From: Streptomyces sp. BR123
GTDB taxonomy: Bacteria > Actinomycetota > Actinomycetes > Streptomycetales > Streptomycetaceae
NCBI RefSeq assembly: GCF_013401435.1
Contig: NZ_JACBGN010000015.1
Coordinates: forward strand, 1-53,981
Direction of reading: 5' to 3'
DNA length: 53,981 bases
Each line of letters starts with the position of its first letter. Positions within the stretch are counted from its first letter, which is position 1. A program made the position numbers and the translations under genes. The notes under the pieces were generated by a model that was given only the letters and a program-made list of their open reading frames with translations, did no database searches and had not been told where the DNA came from. Below are positions 1 through 8,507 of the stretch, piece after piece.

Positions 1-250
1 GGCCGGGGGTGGGCCCGGATCCCGGGCTGGCCGGTTAATGGCCATGAGATTCGCGCAGGCCGGTTTCCGGCGGCGCCGCTCGATGTTTCGCGCCCGTGAC
101 GAAGAGGTCGGACGTGTTACGCGCCCATGAACGCGTCGTTCAAGGGGACCGGCCGCGGCAGCACCCGGGAGTCCTGGCTGGGGGAGCCTGATCGGGCTTC
201 ACGGGGTGTCTGCCGCGGCCGGGGCCTCGGGGGGCGGCCGGGCGGGGCCG
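1..250. other. non-coding stretch downstream of nsdA, with a long inverted repeat
   Basis: No convincing gene is seen in these 250 bases. They hold an inverted repeat: positions 151-161 pair perfectly with 210-220 (GGCCGCGGCAG and its complement), and 162-166 pair with 204-208 past a single bulged T at 209. That makes 16 pairs around a 37-base loop. It lies about 30 bases beyond the nsdA stop codon on the minus strand, so it could be the nsdA terminator, although the loop is long and no U-run follows. Confidence 0.4.
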
Positions 251-1756
251 TCAGACGGCCTCCGCGGCCTCGGGGAGGCGGGTGGCGAGGTGGTCGGTGA
301 GCCGGACCACCTCGGCGACGTCGCCGTACTCACGGGCTGCGGTGTCGACGGTCTTCCGCAGCCGGTTGTTCACCCTTTCGGACCGAATCTTTCCGGCCAC
401 TTCGAGGGCGCGGTCGACGAGGACGACGGCCTGCTCGGGCTCGCGCTGGAGCAGGTGCACCGTGGCCATGCCGATGAGGTTGAGGGCGTAGGAGCGCTGG
501 TGCACCTCGTCCTTGCCGAAGAGTTCGACGGCCCGCTCCATGACCGGTTCGGCGAGGGAGGCGTACATGGGGCTGCGGCCTGCGACGTAGGCGAGGTCGC
601 GGTAGGAGTGGGAGTTCTCGCCGTTGAGCTCGGCCTCGGTGAAGAAGCGGATCCAGTCGGGCTCGGGCTCGGCGGCGAAGGCGATGTCGCCGAAGGTGTC
701 CTCGGCCATGCGGACGGCCCGCTTGCAGCGGCTGGGCTGGCCCATGTTGGCGTAGGCGCGGGCCTCCATCGCATACAGCATGGCCTGGGTGCGGGGGCCG
801 GCGCAGTCGCGGCTGCCGTACTGGGCGAGGTGGATGAGCTCCAGGGCGTCCTCGGGGCGGCCGAGGTGGATCATCTGGCGGCTCATGTTGGAGAGGATGT
901 ACGAGCCGAGGGGCTTGTCCCCGGCCTCCTTGGCGGCGTGCAGCGCGAGGACGAAGTACTTCTGCGCGGTGGGGTGCAGACCGACGTCGTAGCTCATCCA
1001 GCCGGCGAGTTCGGCGAGTTCGGCGGCGACTTTGAACAGCCGCCTCATGACGGGGGCCGGGTGGGCCTCCTGGAGCAGGTCGGTGACCTCGTGGAGCTGG
1101 CCCACGACGGCCTTGCGGCGCAGTCCGCCACCGCACTGGGCGTCCCACTGGCGGAACATCACGGTGGTGGCTTCGAGGAGGTCGAGTTCCGGTCCGGACA
1201 GCCGTGGCGGGCGGTGGCCGCTCAGCGCACCGCCGGAGCCGGGGTCGCGGACGGCCGGGTCGGCGGGCGGGGCCGGGACCAGCCAGCGCTGCATGGGCTC
1301 GATGAGGGCCGGGCCGGCGGAGAGGGCGAGGGAGGTCCCGAGGAAGCCGCGACGGGCCAGCATGAGGTCGCTGCGGGAGAACTCGCCGAGCAGTTCGACG
1401 GTCTGGGGGCCGGCCCAGGGCAGGTCCACGCCGGAGACGGAGGGGGTCTGGTGGGCGGTGCGCAGGCCGAGCTGCTCGATGGCGACGACCGAGCCGAACC
1501 GCTCGGAGAACAGCTCGGACAGGATGCGCGGGACGGGCTCGCGGGGCTGTTCGCCGTCGAGCCAGCGGCGCACCCGGGAGGTGTCGGTGCTGATGTGGTG
1601 GGCGCCCATCTGCCGGGCGCGCCGGTTCACCTGACGGGCGAGTTCGCCCTTGGACCAGCCGCTGCGCACGAACCAGGAGGTCAGCTGTTCGTTGCGGGCG
1701 GCCGGGCCCGGGATATCCGGTTCTCCGCTCGTTCCGCTTGCGCCGTTGCCGCTCAC
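251..1756 (-). CDS. nsdA: NsdA-like negative regulator of differentiation and antibiotic production
   Basis: A 501-aa protein resembling NsdA of S. coelicolor, a cytoplasmic regulator whose loss increases sporulation and antibiotic output. Residues about 20-100 look like an atypical helix-turn-helix region (WSKGELARQVNRRARQMGAHH, then RVRRWLDGE). From about residue 200 the sequence is an all-helical array with TPR-like spacing (AAELAELAGWMSYDVGLHP, then repeated A-x-Y / A-x-A positions), a usual protein-interaction scaffold. The start is GTG at 1756, preceded on the minus strand by GGGGG. The gene stands alone, divergent from the prim-pol gene across 388 bases. Identity rests on overall resemblance and on the neighbouring ftsY; the biochemical activity of this family is not settled. 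Confidence 0.85.
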   Translation of the reverse strand: MSGNGASGTSGEPDIPGPAARNEQLTSWFVRSGWSKGELARQVNRRARQMGAHHISTDTSRVRRWLDGEQPREPVPRILSELFSERFGSVVAIEQLGLRTAHQTPSVSGVDLPWAGPQTVELLGEFSRSDLMLARRGFLGTSLALSAGPALIEPMQRWLVPAPPADPAVRDPGSGGALSGHRPPRLSGPELDLLEATTVMFRQWDAQCGGGLRRKAVVGQLHEVTDLLQEAHPAPVMRRLFKVAAELAELAGWMSYDVGLHPTAQKYFVLALHAAKEAGDKPLGSYILSNMSRQMIHLGRPEDALELIHLAQYGSRDCAGPRTQAMLYAMEARAYANMGQPSRCKRAVRMAEDTFGDIAFAAEPEPDWIRFFTEAELNGENSHSYRDLAYVAGRSPMYASLAEPVMERAVELFGKDEVHQRSYALNLIGMATVHLLQREPEQAVVLVDRALEVAGKIRSERVNNRLRKTVDTAAREYGDVAEVVRLTDHLATRLPEAAEAV

Positions 1757-2144
1757 TGGAACGCCCCCATCCGCTCAGTTTGTCCTCACGAAACCCTGGC
1801 CGGGGCGGCGGGCGCCGCCGGGGACCTTCACAGGTCCTTCACGCCTTGCCTCCGGCATAACCACATTCGGGTCCGCCGTTCGGGTTCGTGCACCGAAAGT
1901 AATCCTACGATCACCCCGAGAGCGAGCCCGATCGTCGAAACGCCACCATTCGCCACCCCTTCACTTGGAGAAGCCGACCGCCAGGCGCGATTCACTGGGC
2001 AGCGAGCCAAAAACGATCGGTTGGACGGGAGTGCGCTCGGGGCGCGCGCGGCGAGGAGTGCGCCGGGCGTATCGCCGGAAACCGGACCCGGCCCGCACCC
2101 GCCGACGTCGTAACCACCGGCGCATCCAACCCGTTGGAGGGGGC
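1757..2144. other. divergent control region between nsdA and the prim-pol gene
   Basis: This 388-base stretch has a patch of clearly lower GC around 1850-1990, as expected for a divergent promoter region. On the minus strand TAGGAT (1903-1908) is a possible -10 box for nsdA, but no good -35 box was seen. GGAGG (2136-2140) is the ribosome binding site of the downstream plus-strand gene. A minus-strand reading frame at 1828-2010 was considered and rejected because it uses two TTA codons. Confidence 0.35.
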
Positions 2145-2819
2145 ATGGGCATGGGCTTCACGATCGGCAGCAGCCGCAGCACCAAGGAATTCCGCTCCGG
2201 CGCCCGGCGCCGCGGGCGGACGTCGGAGTGCACGGCGGTGGCGGAGTACACCGGACTGTGGGGCTGGGACGTGGTTCCCGGTGCCCGGGCCGCGGCACCC
2301 GCCCGCACCTGCTCCTGCGGCCGCGCGGACTGCCCCGCGCCGGGCGCCCACCCCCTGCCGCTCGCCCCCACCGTCAGAGCGGGCGCCACCCTGGACGAGG
2401 TCACCGCGGCCTGGGGCCAGTACCCGGGTGCGGCGGTCCTGCTGCCGGTGGGCCGCGGCTTCGACGTCATCGAGGTGTCGGAGGAGACCGGCCGCCGGGC
2501 GCTGGTCCGGCTGGAGCGGATGGGCCTGCCGCTCGGTCCGGTCACCGCGACCCCGGACGGCCGGGCCCAGTTCTTCGTGGCCCCCGGCGCGGCGGCCGAG
2601 CTGCCGCAGCTGCTCTACCGGATGGGCTGGGACGACGCCGACCTGGACCTGCGCGCCCTGGGGCAGGGCGCCTTCGTGACCGCCCCGCCGTCCGATCACG
2701 CGGGCCTCGGCCCCGTCGGCTGGCTGCGCCCGCCCGCGCTCGACTCCGCGGGCAACCCGCCGCAGGCCCGGCTCCTGCTGGGCACGCTCGCGTACATCTG
2801 CCACCGGCTGCGGCGATAG
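2145..2819 (+). CDS. small protein with bifunctional DNA primase/polymerase N-terminal-like domain
   Basis: A 224-aa cytoplasmic protein matching the prim-pol N-terminal family found singly in streptomycetes next to ftsY. Visible features are a conserved front half (EYTGLWGWDVVPGAR), a cysteine cluster (CSCGRADCPAPGAHP, about residues 54-68) that could bind a metal, and a glycine-rich middle. No helicase domain follows, unlike replicon-borne prim-pol proteins, so a role in primer synthesis is not established. ATG at 2145 and ATG at 2151 both follow the GGAGG at 2136-2140; the first is used here. The gene ends 50 bases before a convergent terminator shared with ftsY. An intergenic run of 11 C residues lies at 2845-2855. 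Confidence 0.7.
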   Translation: MGMGFTIGSSRSTKEFRSGARRRGRTSECTAVAEYTGLWGWDVVPGARAAAPARTCSCGRADCPAPGAHPLPLAPTVRAGATLDEVTAAWGQYPGAAVLLPVGRGFDVIEVSEETGRRALVRLERMGLPLGPVTATPDGRAQFFVAPGAAAELPQLLYRMGWDDADLDLRALGQGAFVTAPPSDHAGLGPVGWLRPPALDSAGNPPQARLLLGTLAYICHRLRR

Positions 2820-2868
2820 CACCGCAGCCGTGCCCGGCGGGCTGCCCCCCCCCCCGGCACGAACGGCA

Positions 2869-2902
2869 GCGCCCCCGCGTTCCGGGCGGAACGCGGGGGC
2901 GC
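2869..2902. terminator. bidirectional hairpin between the prim-pol gene and ftsY
   Basis: Perfect 14-bp stem (2869-2882 with 2889-2902, GCGCCCCCGCGTTC and its complement) around a 6-base loop. It lies between two convergent genes, 17 bases beyond the ftsY stop. Confidence 0.85.
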
Positions 2903-2919
2903 CGGCATGCGTACGGGGC

Positions 2920-4143
2920 TCAGTCGCCGATCAGGGCGTCGACGAAGGCCTCCGGCTCGAAGGGAGCCAGATCGTCCGGACCCTCGCCGAGGCCGACGAG
3001 CTTGACCGGGACGCCGAGCTCGCGCTGCACGGCGACGACGATGCCGCCCTTGGCCGTGCCGTCGAGCTTGGTGAGCACGATGCCGGTGATGTCCACGACC
3101 TCGGCGAAGACACGGGCCTGGGTGAGGCCGTTCTGCCCGGTGGTCGCGTCGAGGACGAGCAGGACCTCGTCCAGCGGGCCGTGCTTCTCCACGACGCGCT
3201 TGACCTTGCCGAGCTCGTCCATGAGGCCGGTCTTGGTGTGCAGCCGGCCGGCGGTGTCGATGAGCACCACGTCGGCGCCCTCCGCGATGCCCTCCTTGAC
3301 CGCGTCGAAGGCGATCGAGGCGGGGTCGCCGCCCTCGGGGCCGCGCACGGTGCGCGCGCCGACCCGCTCGCCCCAGGTCTGGAGCTGGTCCGCGGCGGCG
3401 GCGCGGAAGGTGTCGGCGGCGCCGAGCACGACGCTGCGGCCGTCGGCGACGAGGACGCGGGCGAGCTTGCCGGTGGTGGTGGTCTTGCCGGTGCCGTTGA
3501 CGCCGACGACCATCACCACGCCGGGGGTGTCGGTGCCGCTCTCCGTCTTCACGGCGCGGTCGAGGTCGGTGCCGATCAGGGTCAGCAGCTCCTCGCGCAG
3601 CAGGGCGCGCAGATCGGCCGGGGTGCGGGTGCCGAGGACCCGCACCCGCTCGCGGAGCCGGTCGACCAGCTCCTGCGTGGGGACGACGCCGACGTCGGCG
3701 ACGAGGAGGGTCTCCTCGACCTCCTCCCAGGTGTCCTCGTCGAGGTGCTCGCGGGACAGCAGCGTGAGCAGCCCCTTGCCGAGGGAGTTCTGCGAGCGCG
3801 CGAGCCGTGCGCGGAGCCGGACCAGGCGGCCGGCCGTGGGCTCCGGCACCTCGATCTCGGGGGCGGGAGCGGCCTGGGCCGGGACGACCGGGGCCTCGGG
3901 GGCCGCAGGGGCCGCCGCCTCCGCCTCGGGGAGTACGACCTCCTCGATCGTGCGGCGCGGCTCTTCCGCCGTCGTGGCGGCGTCCTCCCCCACCTGCGGT
4001 TCGGCGGGCGGGGCAGTGATGGTCGGCGTGCTCGGCGGCGCCGGGGGCGGCAGCTGCTTCTTCTTGCGGCTGCCGACCACGAGCCCGCCGGCCACGACGA
4101 CCGCGACCAGGGCGATGAGTAGAGCAATGATGAGGATGTCCAT
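2920..4143 (-). CDS. ftsY: signal recognition particle receptor FtsY
   Basis: A 407-aa SRP receptor GTPase that docks ribosome-SRP complexes at the membrane for co-translational insertion. Residues 3-24 form a membrane segment followed by a basic stop (SRKKK), the usual actinobacterial form with an N-terminal anchor. Residues about 30-105 are a Pro/Ala/Glu-rich acidic linker. The N domain covers about 108-200 and the G domain 205-407, with G1 GVNGTGKTTTT at 214-224, DTAGR at 296-300 and TKLDGTAKGG at 358-367. The frame ends in the usual FVDALIGD. It stands alone on the minus strand, convergent with the prim-pol gene and divergent from the permease. Confidence 0.97.
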   Translation of the reverse strand: MDILIIALLIALVAVVVAGGLVVGSRKKKQLPPPAPPSTPTITAPPAEPQVGEDAATTAEEPRRTIEEVVLPEAEAAAPAAPEAPVVPAQAAPAPEIEVPEPTAGRLVRLRARLARSQNSLGKGLLTLLSREHLDEDTWEEVEETLLVADVGVVPTQELVDRLRERVRVLGTRTPADLRALLREELLTLIGTDLDRAVKTESGTDTPGVVMVVGVNGTGKTTTTGKLARVLVADGRSVVLGAADTFRAAAADQLQTWGERVGARTVRGPEGGDPASIAFDAVKEGIAEGADVVLIDTAGRLHTKTGLMDELGKVKRVVEKHGPLDEVLLVLDATTGQNGLTQARVFAEVVDITGIVLTKLDGTAKGGIVVAVQRELGVPVKLVGLGEGPDDLAPFEPEAFVDALIGD

Positions 4144-4256
4144 AGCGAAACTCAGTATGCGCGACCCGGTCGCCGGGCCCGGGGCATCCCCGCTCGGGCC
4201 GCGGCTGCGCCGCGGCCGGGTCCGGCCCGTCCCCCTCTCCGGCCATCCGCCGCGGT

Positions 4257-4286
4257 TTGTACCTTTCAGGCGTTAACGGCAATGAT
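4257..4286 (+). promoter_or_regulatory. candidate promoter of the NCS1 permease
   Basis: TTGTAC (4257-4262) and AATGAT (4281-4286) are separated by 18 bases, 36 bases before the permease start. This is a reasonable SigA-like match but rests on pattern only. Confidence 0.35.
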
Positions 4287-4322
4287 GGGCGACTCTCTGC
4301 ACATCACCCCATCGGAGCACGT

Positions 4323-5798
4323 ATGCCTGCCGAGTCCGCCGACGGCGCGATAGAGACCCGCGGTCTGGAGCCCGTACCCGACGAGGAGCGCACCGGTCGG
4401 GTCCGCGAGCTCTTCCCCACCTGGGTCGCCGCCAACATCAGCGTGCTGCTGCTGACCATGGGCGCCGGGCTGGTGATCTTCAACGGGCTGAACATCTGGC
4501 AGGTGCTGGTCGTCGCGGTGACCGCACCCGTGGTCTCGTACGGGCTCGTGGGCCTGATCTCGATCGCCGGCCGACGCGGCGGCGCACCCGGCATGGCGCT
4601 GTCGCGGGCGGTGTTCGGGCAGCGCGGCAACCTCTTCCCCGGGGCGCTGATCTGGATCGCCCGCTGGGGCTGGGAGACCATCAACGCGGTCAGCGGCGCG
4701 TTCGCCCTGCTGACGGTCCTGGACCTGCTGTTCGGCGTGCGGAAGAACACCGTGCTGATCGTGGTCGCCCTGCTGCTGTTCGTCGGCTGCACCTTCCTCG
4801 TCTCCGGGCTCGGCATCAGCGCCCTGCGCGTGTGCTCGACCTGGTCGACGTACCTGTTCGGGGCGTTCAGCCTGCTGGTGCTGGGCTGGCTGGTCGCCGC
4901 CACCGACTGGTCCGCGGTGTTCGGCAAGCCGGCGGGCTCCACCGCCATGATGGTCGCGGGCATCGGCACCATCGCCGCCGGCGGCATCAGCTGGGTGCCG
5001 TCCGGCCCGGACTTCACCCGCTACCTGCCGCGCACGGCGTCCACCAGGGGGGTGGTCGGCACCACCGTCGGCGGTGCGGCCGTCGTCGTCATCCCGATGG
5101 TGCTGATGGGCGCGGTCATGGCGGTCGGGACCCCGGACCTGGCCTCCGCACAGGACCCGGTCTCCTTCATCGGGCGCCTGCTGCCCGCCTGGATCGCGGT
5201 CCCGTACCTGCTGATCGCGCTCGTCGGCATGCTGCTGATCAACTCGATGTCGATGTACTCGGCCGGGTTCACCGCCCAGACCCTCGGCATCAAGGTGCCG
5301 CGCGCGGCCGCGGTCAGCGTCAACGCGGCGATCAGCCTCGTCTTCGGCTTCCTGCTGATGGTCGTCGCCACCAGCTTCTTCGGTTCGTTCATCTCCTTCC
5401 TGACGCTGCTGGCGGTGGCCTTCTCCGCGTGGATCGGCGTTTTCGGCGTGGACATGCTGCGCCGGACGTCCTACGACGGGGCCGCGTTGCTGGACACCTC
5501 GCGCACCAGCGCCTACTGGTACCGGGGCGGGTACGCCTGGCAGGCCATGGCGGCGTGGGGCGCGGCCCTCGCGGTGGGGCTGCTCTTCACCCGGGTCGAC
5601 TGGTTCGCGGGCCCCCTCGCCGACACCTGGATCGGCGCGAACGGCCTGGGCTGGGTGGCCGGCATCCTCACCTCCGGCGCGCTGTACGCCGTCCTGCCGC
5701 GCACCCCGCAGGCGGTGGCGGAGCCGGCGGCCGCGGAGGGCGTGCGGCCGCAGGCGGAGGCCGGACGGCCGGAGCGGGCGGCGTCCCTGTCCGGCTGA
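4323..5798 (+). CDS. NCS1-family cytosine/purine-type permease
   Basis: A 491-aa integral membrane protein of the nucleobase:cation symporter-1 family, which imports cytosine, other purines/pyrimidines or related compounds. It has about 12 hydrophobic helices, starting at FPTWVAANISVLLLTMGAG, and the family-typical GxPxMALSRAVFGQRGN and WIARWGWETINAV segments. The C-terminal 30 residues are Ala/Glu-rich and cytosolic. Start at ATG 4323 is supported by GGAG at 4314-4317; the open frame extends to 4257, but that would overlap the apparent promoter. Substrate cannot be read from sequence. It is divergent from ftsY, and the next gene is 99 bases downstream. Confidence 0.85.
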   Translation: MPAESADGAIETRGLEPVPDEERTGRVRELFPTWVAANISVLLLTMGAGLVIFNGLNIWQVLVVAVTAPVVSYGLVGLISIAGRRGGAPGMALSRAVFGQRGNLFPGALIWIARWGWETINAVSGAFALLTVLDLLFGVRKNTVLIVVALLLFVGCTFLVSGLGISALRVCSTWSTYLFGAFSLLVLGWLVAATDWSAVFGKPAGSTAMMVAGIGTIAAGGISWVPSGPDFTRYLPRTASTRGVVGTTVGGAAVVVIPMVLMGAVMAVGTPDLASAQDPVSFIGRLLPAWIAVPYLLIALVGMLLINSMSMYSAGFTAQTLGIKVPRAAAVSVNAAISLVFGFLLMVVATSFFGSFISFLTLLAVAFSAWIGVFGVDMLRRTSYDGAALLDTSRTSAYWYRGGYAWQAMAAWGAALAVGLLFTRVDWFAGPLADTWIGANGLGWVAGILTSGALYAVLPRTPQAVAEPAAAEGVRPQAEAGRPERAASLSG

Positions 5799-5830
5799 CG
5801 CACCGCTCCCCGGTACGCGGCCCTGTCCAA

Positions 5831-5852
5831 CTGACGGCCGGTCAGCTACCGT
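5831..5852 (+). promoter_or_regulatory. candidate promoter/operator of the luciferase-like gene
   Basis: CTGAC (5831-5835), 5 bases, GTCAG (5841-5845) form an inverted repeat just upstream of a -10-like TACCGT (5847-5852). The position in the promoter spacer suggests a repressor site, but no cognate regulator lies nearby. Confidence 0.3.
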
Positions 5853-5897
5853 CCCCCTTCGCCCGCCCACCCGCATCCGGCGAAGGGGGACCTCCTC

Positions 5898-6884
5898 ATG
5901 CCCGCCACCGTGGCCCGGTTCAACCTCGTCGATCCGCACGGCACCCCCGGGAGCCTCTCCGCCCGCTACCGGGCCGCCCTGGAGATGGCGCGGTACGCGG
6001 ACGACGGCGGCGTCGACACCGTCCAGACCGAGGAGCACCACGGCACGGACAACAACTGGCTGCCGTCGCCGTTCGCGTTCGCGGGCGCGGCCCTCGGCGC
6101 CACCCGGCGGATCTCCGTCACCGTCTCGGCGGTCATCGGCCCGCTCCACGACCCGCTGCGGCTGGCCGAGGACATCGCCGTCCTGGACCTGCTGAGCGGC
6201 GGCCGGCTCGTCACGGTGGCGGGGATCGGCTACCGGCCCGAGGAGTACGAGCAGCACGGCGTCGACTGGGGCCGGCGCGGTCGGCTCCAGGACGAGCTGC
6301 TCGAAACACTGCTCGCGGCCTGGACGGGCGAGCCGTTCCGCTTCCGCGGCCGTACGGTGCGGGTGACCCCGGCACCCTTCACCCGGCCGCACCCGCTGCT
6401 GCTGGTCGGGGGCGGCTCGCGGGCCGCGGCGCGCCGCGCGGCCAGGTTCGGGCTGCCGTTCTTCCCGAGCGCGCACCTGCCGGAGCTCCGGCAGTACTAC
6501 ACGGAGCGGCTGGCGGAGTACGGCACGGAGGGCTTCTGCCTGATGCCGGCGGCCGAGACGCCGCTGCTGCACATCGCCGAGGACCCGGACCGCGTATGGG
6601 CCGAGTACGGCGGCTGCTTCCTGCACGAGGCGGCCTCGTACGCGTCCTGGCAGACGAAGGAGGTCCGCAGCGCGGTGCGGTCGCGCGCCCGGACGGTGGA
6701 GGAGCTGCGCGCGGAGGGCGTGTACCGCGTGCTGACCCCGCACGAGGCGGTCGCGTACGCCCGGGCGGCGGGCGAGGCGGGGAACCTGGTGCTGCACCCG
6801 CTGTGCGGCGGGATGCCGCCGGACGAGGGCTGGCGCAGCCTGCACCTCCTGTGCGAACAGGTGCTGCCCCGGCTCAGGGACTGA
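5898..6884 (+). CDS. LLM-class flavin-dependent (luciferase-like) oxidoreductase
   Basis: A 328-aa TIM-barrel protein of the bacterial luciferase-like family, which uses FMN or F420. Visible family segments are VDTVQTEEHHGTDNNWLPS (about residues 39-57), a strand after it (RRISVTVSAV), LDLLSGGRLVTVAGIGYRPEE (about 97-117) and the late TRPHPLLLVGGGSRAAARRAA (about 159-179). This resembles the subgroup of roughly 320-330 aa single-component enzymes. Cofactor and substrate are unknown; F420 is possible because a cofC gene lies in this window. Start is ATG 5898 after AAGGGGGA. The stop codon lies within the loop and stem of the terminator hairpin. Confidence 0.8.
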   Translation: MPATVARFNLVDPHGTPGSLSARYRAALEMARYADDGGVDTVQTEEHHGTDNNWLPSPFAFAGAALGATRRISVTVSAVIGPLHDPLRLAEDIAVLDLLSGGRLVTVAGIGYRPEEYEQHGVDWGRRGRLQDELLETLLAAWTGEPFRFRGRTVRVTPAPFTRPHPLLLVGGGSRAAARRAARFGLPFFPSAHLPELRQYYTERLAEYGTEGFCLMPAAETPLLHIAEDPDRVWAEYGGCFLHEAASYASWQTKEVRSAVRSRARTVEELRAEGVYRVLTPHEAVAYARAAGEAGNLVLHPLCGGMPPDEGWRSLHLLCEQVLPRLRD

Positions 6885-6897
6885 GCCGGGGCAGCAC
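6861..6897. terminator. terminator hairpin overlapping the end of the oxidoreductase gene
   Basis: A perfect 17-bp stem (6861-6877 with 6881-6897) around a 3-base loop. The left arm codes for the last residues of the oxidoreductase and the TGA stop is at the top of the right arm. It can serve both convergent genes, here and glcP. Confidence 0.8.
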
Positions 6898-6933
6898 CCG
6901 GTGCGAGAGGAGTGGGGGTTTTGGCGGGGGTGG

Positions 6934-8367
6934 TTACCCCATCTCCTCCAACGCCTTGCCCTTCGTCTCCGGCACCCACTTGAGGACGAACGGAATCGAG
7001 AGCAGGGCGAAGCCGGTGTAGATCATGTAGGCGCCGGACAGGTTCCAGTCCGACAGCGTCGGGAAGGTGACGGTGACGAGCCAGTTCGCGACCCACTGGG
7101 CGGCCGCGGCGACGCCGAGCGCCGCGGCACGGATCCGGTTGGGGAACATCTCGCCGAGGAGCACCCAGACCACCACGCCCCAGGAGAGGGCGAAGAAGAG
7201 CACGAAGGAGTGCGCGGCGAGGAGGGCGACGGTGCCCTGGGTCTCGGGGATGGAGATCTGGCCGCCGGCCTCGGTCTTGTACGAGAACGCCCAGGCGGCG
7301 GCACCGAGGGAGACGGCCATGCCGGCCGAGCCGATCAGCGCGAGCGGCTTGCGGCCGATCCGGTCGACGAAGACCATCGCGATCACCGTGCCGACGATGT
7401 TGATGATCGACGTGGTGAACGAGTAGAAGAACGAGCTGCTCGGGTCGATGCCGACGGACTGCCACAGCGAGGAGCTGTAGTAGAAGATCACGTTGATGCC
7501 GACGAGCTGCTGGAAGACCGACAGGCCGATGCCGACCCAGACGATGGGCAGCAGGCCGAAGCGGCCGCCGAGCAGGTCCTTGAAGGTGGACTTGTGCTCG
7601 GAGCGCATGGCGCGGTCGATCTCGGCCGCGCGCACGTCGGTGTCGATGCCGGAGCCCTCGACCTCGGCGAGGACCTTCTTGGCCTGCTCGGTGCGGCCCA
7701 CCGAGATCAGGAACCGCGGGGACTCGGGGATGGCGAAGGACAGCAGGCCGTAGAGCACGGCCGGGATGACCATCACGCCCAGCATCCACTGCCAGGCTTC
7801 GAGCCCGCCGAGCTCCCCGCGCTGCTCGCCTCCGGCCATGTTGAGGATGCCCCAGTTGACGAGCTGGGAGACGGCGATGCCGATGACGATGGCGGCCTGC
7901 TGGAAGGAGGCCAGCCGACCCCGGTACGCCGCCGGGGAGACCTCGGCGATGTAGGCAGGGCCGATGACCGAGGCCATGCCGATGGCGAAGCCGCCGATGA
8001 CCCGCCACACGGCCAGGTCCCACAGGGCGAACGGCAGGGCCGAGCCGATCGCGCTGGCGGCGAACAGGACCGATGCGATCTGCATGCACCGGATGCGGCC
8101 GATCCGGTCGGCGATCCTGCCCGCGGTGGCCGCGCCGATCGCGCAGCCGATCAGCGCGGCGGCGATCACCTGCGCCAGCGCCTCGGACCCGATGTCGAAG
8201 CGGTCCCGGATCGCCTCGACGGCGCCGTTGATCACGGCGCTGTCGTAACCGAAGAGGAAACCGCCCATCGCGGCGGCGGCGGTGATGAAGACGACGTGCC
8301 CGAGGTGCTCGGGGTGGGCGGCGCGTCCGCTGCTCGCGGGCGGCGGCGCTGCGCTCCTGCTGCTCAA
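6934..8367 (-). CDS. glcP: glucose permease GlcP (MFS sugar porter)
   Basis: A 477-aa, 12-helix major facilitator of the sugar porter family. It closely resembles GlcP of S. coelicolor, the H+-coupled glucose importer that feeds glucose kinase. Motifs: GGFLFGYDSAVINGAV (35-50), GRIADRIGR (83-91), AYRGRLASFQQAAIVIGI (148-165), PESPRFL (214-220), VFQQLVGINVIFYYSS in helix 7, GRKPLALIG, and PETKGKALEEMG at the C-terminus. A cytosolic loop with charged helices (about 221-262) separates the two halves. The gene is monocistronic; its upstream region holds a promoter overlapped by one copy of a paired repeat. Confidence 0.93.
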   Translation of the reverse strand: MSSRSAAPPPASSGRAAHPEHLGHVVFITAAAAMGGFLFGYDSAVINGAVEAIRDRFDIGSEALAQVIAAALIGCAIGAATAGRIADRIGRIRCMQIASVLFAASAIGSALPFALWDLAVWRVIGGFAIGMASVIGPAYIAEVSPAAYRGRLASFQQAAIVIGIAVSQLVNWGILNMAGGEQRGELGGLEAWQWMLGVMVIPAVLYGLLSFAIPESPRFLISVGRTEQAKKVLAEVEGSGIDTDVRAAEIDRAMRSEHKSTFKDLLGGRFGLLPIVWVGIGLSVFQQLVGINVIFYYSSSLWQSVGIDPSSSFFYSFTTSIINIVGTVIAMVFVDRIGRKPLALIGSAGMAVSLGAAAWAFSYKTEAGGQISIPETQGTVALLAAHSFVLFFALSWGVVVWVLLGEMFPNRIRAAALGVAAAAQWVANWLVTVTFPTLSDWNLSGAYMIYTGFALLSIPFVLKWVPETKGKALEEMG

Positions 8368-8479
8368 GGTGTGCTCCTGCGTGCCCGGCTGCGGCGGCGG
8401 GCGGGTGTGGTGGGGTGGTGCTTCCAGTGGCGCACAGCCGAAGATCCGGCACCACTCGAATGGATAAGGCGGCGGAGCG

Positions 8480-8507
8480 AGCTTATGTGTTCAGTTCTTG
8501 AAGTCAA
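8480..8507 (-). promoter_or_regulatory. glcP promoter
   Basis: Read on the minus strand: -35 TTGACT (8502-8507), 16-base spacer, -10 TAAGCT (8480-8485). The start point would be near 8473, giving a leader of about 105 bases before glcP. The spacer is almost filled by one copy of the repeat described at 8490-8588. Confidence 0.55.

Noticed and set aside
1828..2010. 60-aa minus-strand frame upstream of nsdA with a hydrophobic stretch
   Set aside because: It has two TTA codons, mixed wobble use and lower GC than real genes here; more likely promoter DNA. A bldA-controlled leader peptide cannot be excluded but has no support.
206..2113. 635-aa plus-strand open frame opposite nsdA
   Set aside because: Antisense shadow of nsdA; low-complexity Gly/Ala/Val/Glu composition and no family resemblance, while the minus strand gives a recognisable protein.
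2845..2855. run of 11 C residues as a phase-variation switch
   Set aside because: It lies between genes, after the prim-pol stop and before a terminator, with no promoter or frame to switch; more likely a length-error hotspot.
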